Part shown: positions 25,894-33,043 of the stretch, in pieces
Layout of the letters: each line of letters starts with the position of its first letter
Numbering within the stretch: the stretch's first letter is position 1
Assembly: GCA_023435745.1 (NCBI GenBank)
Contig: JAEZMD010000018.1
Span: 248,001 to 312,000, forward strand
Direction of reading: 5' to 3'
Origin: Bacillota bacterium
GTDB taxonomy: Bacteria; Bacillota; Clostridia; Acetivibrionales; DTU013
DNA: 64,000 nucleotides
Notes under the pieces: model-generated
What the model saw: the letters and a program-made list of their open reading frames with translations, nothing else
Told to the model about the DNA's origin: nothing
Database searches by the model: none
Translations under genes and position numbers: made by a program

Positions 25894-27219
25894 TTATTCT
25901 AGAGGCGGTAATTCCAGACAGACAACAGCTTTTTCCATCTGGTGTTCCTTAATCTCAGTGACCTTTATATGAAGACCGTATCCATCTATTTCAGGAGTAC
26001 TGCCGTCCTCGGGGATATACCCCAGCATTCCGAACACAAAGCCTCCAAAGGTATCGTAATCATCCTCCGGCAACGAAATGCCCAACTGCCCGACTACCTC
26101 GCCCAACGGAGCGCTGCCGCGGATCTTCCAGGTCTGGGAGTCGACACGTTCAATAGATACAGGCTCCTCGGGAACAGTCATATCATCCTCAAGATCGCCG
26201 ACTAACTCCTCAAGAAGATCATTCATGGTGACAATGCCATTCATCCCGCCAAATTCATCCAGTATAATGGCGAAATGCTGTCGGCTTTTCTTCATGTTTC
26301 GGAACAATATATCGGCGCGAACGGATTCCGGAACAAAATAAGCCGGCTTTACGGCAAGATTAAGTATGTTTTCACGGGTTTTATCCTTGATCCTGAAATA
26401 CTCCTTTGAGCTCAAGATGCCAATGATATCATCGGTAGTTTCATCACAGACCGGATAGATATTGTGCCTGCTTTCAATGATTGTTTTTTCCCACTGTTCG
26501 ACACTTTCATCCAGCCAAAGCAGGGACACCTCAGTCCTATGGGTCATGATCTCCCTTGCGGTTTTATCATCAAACTCAAAAACATTCTGAATCAATACCT
26601 TTTCTTGCATATCAATGGTGCCTTTTTCACTACCCTCATCCACCATCATTCTGATCTCTTCTTCCGTAACAGTTTCATCCGCCGCATGAGGATCGATCCC
26701 AAAAAGACGCAGGAGAGAGTTTGTGGATAAGGTAAGGAGCCATACGAGCGGTGCAAAAACCTTTGAGATGAAATATACAAGGCCGGATATGGAGAGAGCA
26801 AGCTTCTCGGCCTTTCTCATGGCAATTCTCTTGGGTACCAGTTCTCCCAATACCAGTGTAAAATATGACAGGATTAGTGTGATCACAATGACAGCGATAG
26901 TATCCAGGGTTTGTTCGGAAATTTTGACACCTGACCGTACCATCCAGCTAACCAGTCTCTCAGAAAAGTTGTCGGCGGCAAAGGCGCTTCCCAAAAATCC
27001 GGCAAAGGTGATTCCAACCTGTATGGTTGACAAAAAACGTGCCGGCTGGCTGGTCAGCTTCGCAAGCCTTACAGCGCTTTTATCCCCTGTGGCGGCAAGC
27101 CTGGCCAGCTTGGTATCGTTCATTGAGATCACTGCAATCTCGGCACACGCAAACACCGCATTGATCAGGATCAGGGCAAGCTGTAATAGCAACTGCCATA
27201 GTATGTGACCTTCAGACAA
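25894..27219 (-). CDS. CNNM/CorC (HlyC/CorC) family transporter-associated protein
   Basis: 441-residue protein with a CNNM (DUF21) membrane domain at residues 1-190, two CBS domains (about 205-335, for example MTHRTEVSLLWLDE) and a C-terminal CorC_HlyC domain (DTFGGFVFGMLGYIPEDG). Relatives act in Mg2+, Co2+ or other divalent metal efflux and tolerance. The TTG start is chosen because GGGAGGT lies at correct spacing and no better codon exists. A leader of about 175 bases with an attenuator-like hairpin precedes it, which suggests regulated read-through. Confidence 0.9.
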   Translation of the reverse strand: MSEGHILWQLLLQLALILINAVFACAEIAVISMNDTKLARLAATGDKSAVRLAKLTSQPARFLSTIQVGITFAGFLGSAFAADNFSERLVSWMVRSGVKISEQTLDTIAVIVITLILSYFTLVLGELVPKRIAMRKAEKLALSISGLVYFISKVFAPLVWLLTLSTNSLLRLFGIDPHAADETVTEEEIRMMVDEGSEKGTIDMQEKVLIQNVFEFDDKTAREIMTHRTEVSLLWLDESVEQWEKTIIESRHNIYPVCDETTDDIIGILSSKEYFRIKDKTRENILNLAVKPAYFVPESVRADILFRNMKKSRQHFAIILDEFGGMNGIVTMNDLLEELVGDLEDDMTVPEEPVSIERVDSQTWKIRGSAPLGEVVGQLGISLPEDDYDTFGGFVFGMLGYIPEDGSTPEIDGYGLHIKVTEIKEHQMEKAVVCLELPPLE

Positions 27220-27367
27220 GGATATTACCTCCCCAAAATACTTGCTTTAAGCAATATAAAAAACGGCATATCAACAACATGGATAAGTCATCTATCCGTG
27301 AATAATGCCGTATCTTTTTTATGGTATTAATAATATAAGATCGTTCAGGTAAAGGGGAATCGTCCAC
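27212..27367 (-). CDS. Possible 51-residue leader peptide overlapping the CorC-family start
   Basis: A GTG-initiated frame runs through the whole attenuator hairpin and stops (TGA) eight bases inside the CorC-family gene. The peptide is rich in K, R, I and L with a hydrophobic stretch. A GGAG lies 12 bases before the GTG, which is far. It may be chance; the stop-start overlap is the main reason to list it. Confidence 0.2.
   Translation of the reverse strand: MDDSPLPERSYIINTIKKIRHYSRIDDLSMLLICRFLYCLKQVFWGGNILV
27258..27311 (-). terminator. Attenuator-like hairpin in the CorC-family leader
   Basis: Outer stem ACGGCAT (27263-27269)/ATGCCGT (27305-27311) with an inner GGATA/TATCC hairpin and six T after it on the minus strand. 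It lies after the promoter and before the start codon of the CorC-family gene, so it would work as a conditional terminator rather than an end-of-gene one. Confidence 0.6.
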
Positions 27368-27399
27368 TTAAGAAAACCACTCCTTTTTTACTTAGCTTT

Positions 27400-27428
27400 A
27401 AAATAACATATCGAATGATCTAAGTCAA
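27400..27428 (-). promoter_or_regulatory. Promoter of the CorC-family gene
   Basis: TTGACT (27423-27428), 17-base spacer, TATTTT (27400-27405) on the minus strand. It leaves a leader of about 175 bases. Confidence 0.65.
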
Positions 27429-27458
27429 GGACTACCCCATTTTTCTGGAAATGGCCGT

Positions 27459-28328
27459 TTATGGCCAGATATTTCCCGGATCTACGCCATATACCTGGAT
27501 TTTATCCAGCTCAGGGCTGTTTGCAATGTCTTTCGGCGACACTACTATCCCTCCGTCACAATCAAGATCGATATTATGCCAGCGATATGTCAGCCACACA
27601 AGATGGGAACATTGTGTCCCGATAACTTCTTTCCGATCTGCGTACTTTGGAAAGAAAATTCCTGCCGAGATGCGGTACGGTATACCGGACAGGTATTCGA
27701 CCGCCGTTTGCGCAATAGCGTCGGTCAACGCTTCCGGGACATTTTTCAGACGCAGGACAATGAAATTCGGGTAATTGGTCCATTTTCCGATATCCTGTAC
27801 CATGGAATTTGTGCCTAACACTACAGATTCCAGCACTTTACCGTTTGCCGCATCAATAACGATCGCACAGTGACCCTGGCGCCAACCATAGGTGTGGGAG
27901 GCTTTGGTGATAATGATGTCGCCGTTGCGAAGCGGGGCCAGCTGTGTGCCATCGATGAGACGGCCTTCTTCGTCCGTTACAGATTCCTCTCTGGAAACAA
28001 TGCTGTTTCTTTCGCAGACAAAGCGGATCTCTTTGAAAAAATTATCTTGAAAAAGTAGAATACGTTCCAAAGAGTCTGGATACCGATCACGTAATTCATC
28101 TATTGCTGCTCTTCCAAGTCCAGTCTGATAAAAAAGAGTTTCATAATCCGTATTTGAGAGCTCCTTCTTGGTCAAAACAGCGCTGATATCAGATTTTAGG
28201 TAATCCGGTGGTATGTGTGCTTCATTCTCTGTCAGGGCGGTGGCGACGACGAGTGTCATGGCAGCCGTAAGGAGCAGCAGGAGAATCCCGGAAGTTGTAT
28301 GTAAAATGCTTTTTTTCCTATTGCCCAT
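27459..28328 (-). CDS. Exported permuted papain-like (YiiX/NlpC-P60-like) protein
   Basis: 289-residue protein with an N-terminal membrane anchor or signal (about residues 10-32). The C-terminal half has the order GDIIITKASHTYGWRQGHCAI, then GTQCSHLVWLTYR, that is His first and Cys later, as in circularly permuted NlpC/P60 (YiiX, LRAT-like) hydrolases. That predicts a thiol amidase or lipid-modifying enzyme at the cell surface, but the target is unknown. The start at 28328 follows AAAGGGGGAG. It lies 22 bases after a radical SAM gene on the same strand, so the two probably form an operon. Confidence 0.7.
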   Translation of the reverse strand: MGNRKKSILHTTSGILLLLLTAAMTLVVATALTENEAHIPPDYLKSDISAVLTKKELSNTDYETLFYQTGLGRAAIDELRDRYPDSLERILLFQDNFFKEIRFVCERNSIVSREESVTDEEGRLIDGTQLAPLRNGDIIITKASHTYGWRQGHCAIVIDAANGKVLESVVLGTNSMVQDIGKWTNYPNFIVLRLKNVPEALTDAIAQTAVEYLSGIPYRISAGIFFPKYADRKEVIGTQCSHLVWLTYRWHNIDLDCDGGIVVSPKDIANSPELDKIQVYGVDPGNIWP

Positions 28329-28350
28329 CAGAAAGCTCCCCCTTTCCAGG

Positions 28351-29904
28351 TTACTTTCCCTCGCTGTATTGTACTGCATTCCTGGCCGGTTTCATGCGGC
28401 CGGTTTTTGATAAGGCAGCCCTGAACAGCAATACGGCTTTTTTGCGGCAATACCTTATGACCAGAGCCGGATAACACAGCCTGGGCAGATTTACTACAAT
28501 TTGAACATTCAGGCCGCTTTTTGCTGCATTGCAAAAATATTGCGATAGTATTTTTCCTATTTTGAATTGACTGATATATATCAGGGAATACCAGAAATTG
28601 ATCATGGTGTTGCTGTTCTGCATACCCCAGTGTGTTCTGTAGCTTTCCTGAAGCGAAGCTGATATTCCGGACTCCAGGTTTTCCCAGCCGGATATACCTT
28701 TCCTTCTTGCGATTTTTATGATATCCGTACCGGGTAGAAAACTGAGTCCGTGCAACTGCAGTTCAAACGGCCGAGCCAGTTTTGCACACAGCTCATATGT
28801 CATCCGTATGTCTTCTTCTTTCTCAAAGGGGTGGCGGAGCATGAAATCATAACTGATCTGGGGCACCCTTTGACTGCTTAATATCCTGGCTGCATTCAGT
28901 ATATCCTCCTGTGTCTCAGTGCGATGAAAAACTTCCTTGCGGATGGAGGGAGAACCGCTTTGTATCCCCATGACCACTTTGTAGAGCCCTGCGTCTACCA
29001 GCTTTGATATGATGTGTTCCTGCGTTTTCAATGGGTGTCCCCATATTTCAAAGGGCAGCCGGATTTTATTTTTATACTGACAGGCAAATTCGCCGATCCA
29101 ATTGCTGTTGTCAGGGAAGATCTCATCCCAGAAATGGACGACCTTCAGATTCTTCATATGAATCAGTGCTTCTTCCAGCTCGCTGATAATGCTCGAAACG
29201 CTTCTGAAACGCACATGATTCCCGTTTTTCCCATACATCCGCCTCAAATTGACGGATGAGCAGTATGAACAGGTGAAGGGGCAGCCGCGTGAAGCAGTCA
29301 GTTCATAGCTGACTGACCTGAGCATGGGATCTTCATGAAGCAGACGCCCGCTTTCAATAAAATACTTGTTATTCTGGTAAAAGAGCGGATAGCCTAGTTC
29401 ATCGAGTGTCATACAAAGCGGACGAAGATCATTGGTGACAACAGAATCGGCGGTATCTCTATACGCCAGATTTAGAATATTTTGATAAGGTGTTCCGTTC
29501 AGAATTGCATCCGCCAATTCCGCGATTGCTTCCTCACCTTCACCGCGTAATGCGAAATCCGCATGCTCCAGGCTTTTTTCAGGAAACAGCGAGGCGTATA
29601 TGCCGCCCCATACTATTGGAATAGAGAAATTTTTACGTATGAGCTCATTAACTTTTATGACTGATTCAAAATATAGAGTAGACATGACGCTCAAGCCAAT
29701 CATTGCAGGATCCAGAGTACGTATCAGATCCTTCAGAAGCAATAGTTCTTTTTCACTCACAGCTTCAGGACTGGTACTGTTAAAATTTTTTATAAACAAT
29801 GTGTACACCTTAAACCCTGATCGTATGAGTGCTCTTTCCAGATATCTGACGCCCAGAGCCTTTGTGTTATAAAACCCTATCAGCAGTATTGATTTGTTTT
29901 CCAT
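28351..29904 (-). CDS. B12-binding domain radical SAM protein
   Basis: 517 residues. The N-terminal 130 residues resemble a cobalamin-binding Rossmann domain (start SILLIGFYN, later GLSVMSTLYFE and VWGGIYASLFPE). The radical SAM core follows with CPFTCSYC supplying the three Cys of the 4Fe-4S cluster. The C-terminal 120 residues are basic and partly hydrophobic. The family includes methyltransferases and ring-forming enzymes (for example BchE-like); substrate cannot be inferred. AAAGGA precedes the start. Confidence 0.85.
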   Translation of the reverse strand: MENKSILLIGFYNTKALGVRYLERALIRSGFKVYTLFIKNFNSTSPEAVSEKELLLLKDLIRTLDPAMIGLSVMSTLYFESVIKVNELIRKNFSIPIVWGGIYASLFPEKSLEHADFALRGEGEEAIAELADAILNGTPYQNILNLAYRDTADSVVTNDLRPLCMTLDELGYPLFYQNNKYFIESGRLLHEDPMLRSVSYELTASRGCPFTCSYCSSVNLRRMYGKNGNHVRFRSVSSIISELEEALIHMKNLKVVHFWDEIFPDNSNWIGEFACQYKNKIRLPFEIWGHPLKTQEHIISKLVDAGLYKVVMGIQSGSPSIRKEVFHRTETQEDILNAARILSSQRVPQISYDFMLRHPFEKEEDIRMTYELCAKLARPFELQLHGLSFLPGTDIIKIARRKGISGWENLESGISASLQESYRTHWGMQNSNTMINFWYSLIYISQFKIGKILSQYFCNAAKSGLNVQIVVNLPRLCYPALVIRYCRKKAVLLFRAALSKTGRMKPARNAVQYSEGK

Positions 29905-29945
29905 ACTATTTTCCTTTATATGTGATTTTGTTTAGATTGCCCTAA

Positions 29946-29974
29946 TATTTAAAAACCATGCGCACTCTTGACAA
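29946..29974 (-). promoter_or_regulatory. Promoter of the radical SAM gene
   Basis: TTGTCA (29969-29974), 17-base spacer, TAAATA (29946-29951) on the minus strand. Its -35 box overlaps that of the divergent T-box promoter. Confidence 0.55.
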
Positions 29975-29996
29975 ATAAGAGGATTCCTGATAACAT
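29968..29996 (+). promoter_or_regulatory. Promoter of the T-box leader
   Basis: Perfect TTGACA (29968-29973), 17-base spacer, TAACAT (29991-29996), followed within about 20 bases by stem I of the T-box. Confidence 0.75.
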
Positions 29997-30019
29997 TCTT
30001 AAAAAATACATAAAATGCA

Positions 30020-30303
30020 TTGATAGGGATAACGCGATGTTATAAGTGCTTCAGAGAGCTGTTGGCCGGTGGAAAACAGCGCACGGGACAGATGTCGGAC
30101 TCTCCCTTGAGCGGTCAGCTGAAAACCGGTGAAATATTACATTTCCTGGCGTATAGGTGTGAACGGGTTTTCCGTCGTTAACCGGAAGGGCATTTATTTT
30201 AAGTAGATGCCGTCAAGAGGGTATGTTTATACCAATTGGAGTGGTACCACGGAGGTCAAGGCTTTCGTCTCTGGCAGAATTGTCATAGACGAGGGCTTTT
30301 TTA
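30020..30303 (+). ncRNA. T-box leader RNA (tRNA-sensing antiterminator)
   Basis: Stem I has a basal AGGGA/TCCCT helix, the CAGAGAG element and a distal GCTGTT/AACAGC hairpin with a GGTGGAA loop. The T-box core TGGTACCACGG is at 30242-30252, able to pair with an uncharged tRNA acceptor end. The terminator follows at 30261-30303. Anchoring on the TTGAG after the basal helix puts the specifier at CTC (30100-30102, leucine), but the base after it is T rather than the usual purine, so this assignment is tentative. The RNA controls the fusion gene that follows, which is not a synthetase for tRNA or an obvious amino acid biosynthesis gene. Confidence 0.9.
30261..30303 (+). terminator. T-box terminator
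   Basis: Stem GCTTTCGTCT with AGACGAGGGC (10 pairs, two G-U) and a T run of six, directly after the T-box motif; the antiterminator would use the 5' arm. Confidence 0.85.
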
Positions 30304-30352
30304 GTTAACGGGGCAAGACGATCAAAGATCAATTATTTTGGAGGGTTATATG

Positions 30353-32884
30353 ATGAAGATTGCTTTTTCGACACTGGGATGTCCGGATTTTGACTGGACC
30401 GATATTTATTCAATGGCAAAGGACATCGGCTTTGATGGTATTGAGATACGAGGGTTGGGAAAGGAAATTTTTGCCGTCCAGGCGCAGCCATTTTCGCAAG
30501 CTCAGCTGCCGCTGACAGTAAAAAAACTTTCGGAACTGCGTCTTGAGATTCCATGTCTTTCATCCGGCTGCTGTCTGAAGTTCGCTGATAAAAAAGAGGA
30601 GAATCATCAGGAAATCCTTCAATACATAGAGCTGGCTGCAAAACTCAAAACGCCTTATATCCGTATCCTTGCTGATCTGGAACCACACCCTTGCGGAGAG
30701 GTGGATGACGAAGTGGTGCTGGCTGCCTTAAGGCGGCTGATACCTGTGGCGGAGGCCGCTGGAGTGACGCTGCTGATAGAAACAAACGGCGTCTATGCCG
30801 ACACCAGGCGTCTTTGCAGCCTGCTGAACCAAGCTGAAAGCGACGCCGTGGGGGCTCTCTGGGATCTCCACCATCCCTTCCGTTTTGCAGGAGAGTCTGC
30901 CGGCAAGACAGTGCAGAATCTCGGTGCATATATCAAGTATGTACATGTGAAGGATTCTGTAGTGGAGGATGGAAAGGTTGCCTACAGGATGATGGGCGAG
31001 GGAGATATGCCCATTGATGAATTCATGAATGCGCTGCGTTCTATTAATTATGACGGCTATATTTCGCTTGAATGGGTGAAACGCTGGGCTCCTGATTTGA
31101 GTGATGCAGGAATTGTATTTCCTCATTTCGCACACTTTATGAGCCGTTATTTGGAAAAAGGTGTTCAAAAAGGCCGCCTGTTCTACAATAATGCGAAAAC
31201 AGGTCAGTTTGTCTGGGAGAAGGATACGCTGATTGATCTGACATTCCCCCAGGTTCTGGATCGTATTGTGGATGAATTCCCGGACCAGTATGCTTTCCGC
31301 TATACAGTATTGGATTACACCAGGACATATTCAGAATTTAGAGATGATGTGGATACATTTGCACGCTCATTGATCGCGATGGGCGTTAAACCGGGAGACC
31401 ATGTGGCCATCTGGGCGACGAATGTGCCCGCCTGGTATATCACCTTCTGGGCAGCTACGAAGATTGGGGCGGTGCTGGTCACGGTCAATACCGCATATAA
31501 GATTTACGAAGCAGAATACCTGCTGCGGCAGTCTGATACACATACACTGGTCATGATAGACGGTTACAAGGATTCCGACTATGTGTCCATTATAAGGGAG
31601 CTCTGTCCGGAGCTTGAAACTGCTGAGGCGGGAAAACCGCTGCATATGAAACGCCTCCCTTTCCTGCGCAATATTGTTACGGTCGATTCCAGACAAAAGG
31701 GCTGTCTGACCTGGGATGAAGCCATTGCTATGGCCGAAAGGGTGCCTGTGGAGGAGGTTTATCGCCGTGCCATTTCCATGAACAAGCATGATGTCTGCAA
31801 TATGCAGTATACTTCGGGTACTACAGGTTTTCCGAAGGGCGTAATGCTGACCCATTATAATGTAGTGAACAATGGCAAAAATATTGGTGACTGCATGGAT
31901 CTTTCAACTGCCGACCGAATGATGATCCATGTGCCGATGTTCCACTGCTTTGGAATGGTGCTGGCGATGACAGCGTCTATGACCCATGGAGTTACCATGT
32001 CCCCAATGCCGTATTTTTCGCCAAAGCTTTCGCTGGAGTGTATCAATAAAGAAAAGATCACTGCATTCCATGGCGTACCGACCATGTTTATCGCCATGCT
32101 TGAACATGAGGATTTTGCAAAAACGGACTTCTCATACATGAGGACGGGTATCATGGCCGGCAGCCCCTGTCCGGTCAAGGTCATGCAGGATGTGGTGGAC
32201 AAGATGAATATGACGCAGATCACGATCGTATTCGGTCAGACCGAATCCTCACCGGGCTGCACTCAGAGCCGCGTGGACGATTCCATTGCTTTGCGTGTCA
32301 ATACTGTCGGACGTGCGCTGCCGGGCGTAGAGTGCAGGATTGTCGATCCCGAGACGAATATGGAGCTGCCTCCAAATACTGATGGAGAGTTTGTGGCAAG
32401 AGGCTACAATATTATGAAGGGTTACTATAAGATGCCTGAGGCCACCGCGGCTGCGATAGACGAAAACGGCTGGCTGCACACGGGCGACCTTGCAAGGTGC
32501 GATGAAAACGGGTATTACAAGATTACAGGGCGGATCAAGGATATGATCATCCGCGGCGGAGAAAACATCTACCCCAAGGAGATCGAAGATTTCATATACA
32601 CCCATCCGAAGGTCAAGGACGTACAGGTTATCGGTGTGCCTGACAAGCAGTACGGCGAAGAGATTATGGCTTGTGTCATCCTTAAAGCCGGCGAAGAATT
32701 AACGGCCGATGAACTGAAGGATTACATACGTTCACATATGGCCAAGCACAAGACACCAAGGTACATTGAGTTCGTTCAGGACTTTCCAATGAACGCCGCG
32801 GGCAAGATCATGAAATATAAGATGCGCGAATGGGCGGTGGAAAAATTGTCGCTCCAGGCTGATAACAGCATTGAGACGGCATAG
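30353..32884 (+). CDS. Fusion of xylose-isomerase-like TIM barrel and acyl-CoA synthetase
   Basis: 843-residue, two-part cytoplasmic protein. Residues 1 to about 275 are a sugar-phosphate isomerase/epimerase (AP_endonuc_2, TIM barrel) domain: start MKIAFSTLGCPDFDW, then VTLLIETNG, GALWDLHHPF, VHVKDS and the closing YISLEWVKRW. Residues about 300-843 are an AMP-dependent ligase of the fatty acyl-CoA synthetase type with P-loop YTSGTTGFPKG, VFGQTE, WLHTGDLA and the catalytic Lys in NAAGKIMKYK. GGAGGG precedes two ATGs at 30350 and 30353; I use the better spaced second. A T-box controls it. A TIM barrel joined to an acyl-CoA ligase is unusual; the joint substrate is unknown. A strong terminator follows. 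Confidence 0.9.
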   Translation: MKIAFSTLGCPDFDWTDIYSMAKDIGFDGIEIRGLGKEIFAVQAQPFSQAQLPLTVKKLSELRLEIPCLSSGCCLKFADKKEENHQEILQYIELAAKLKTPYIRILADLEPHPCGEVDDEVVLAALRRLIPVAEAAGVTLLIETNGVYADTRRLCSLLNQAESDAVGALWDLHHPFRFAGESAGKTVQNLGAYIKYVHVKDSVVEDGKVAYRMMGEGDMPIDEFMNALRSINYDGYISLEWVKRWAPDLSDAGIVFPHFAHFMSRYLEKGVQKGRLFYNNAKTGQFVWEKDTLIDLTFPQVLDRIVDEFPDQYAFRYTVLDYTRTYSEFRDDVDTFARSLIAMGVKPGDHVAIWATNVPAWYITFWAATKIGAVLVTVNTAYKIYEAEYLLRQSDTHTLVMIDGYKDSDYVSIIRELCPELETAEAGKPLHMKRLPFLRNIVTVDSRQKGCLTWDEAIAMAERVPVEEVYRRAISMNKHDVCNMQYTSGTTGFPKGVMLTHYNVVNNGKNIGDCMDLSTADRMMIHVPMFHCFGMVLAMTASMTHGVTMSPMPYFSPKLSLECINKEKITAFHGVPTMFIAMLEHEDFAKTDFSYMRTGIMAGSPCPVKVMQDVVDKMNMTQITIVFGQTESSPGCTQSRVDDSIALRVNTVGRALPGVECRIVDPETNMELPPNTDGEFVARGYNIMKGYYKMPEATAAAIDENGWLHTGDLARCDENGYYKITGRIKDMIIRGGENIYPKEIEDFIYTHPKVKDVQVIGVPDKQYGEEIMACVILKAGEELTADELKDYIRSHMAKHKTPRYIEFVQDFPMNAAGKIMKYKMREWAVEKLSLQADNSIETA

Positions 32885-32914
32885 AAGATATAATATAGAG
32901 GGAACTAGAATATA

Positions 32915-32955
32915 AGGGGACGGTTCTTTTGAAGAAAAAGGATCGTCCCTTTTTG
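32915..32955 (+). terminator. Rho-independent terminator after the fusion gene
   Basis: AAGGGGACGGTTCTTTT pairs with AAAAGGATCGTCCCTT around a short loop, followed by a T run. Confidence 0.85.
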
Positions 32956-32993
32956 TTACCGGTGAGTTTTCTAAGACTTTTTGGGTAATATTA

Positions 32994-33002
32994 TGGTATA
33001 AT
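32994..33002 (+). promoter_or_regulatory. Extended -10 promoter of the P-type ATPase gene
   Basis: TGGTATAAT, a perfect extended -10 (TGnTATAAT), with no clear -35. It lies 41 bases before the start codon. Confidence 0.6.
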
Positions 33003-33043
33003 TAACAAAACCTTTTGTGATTTTTAATGAGAGGATAAGTTGG

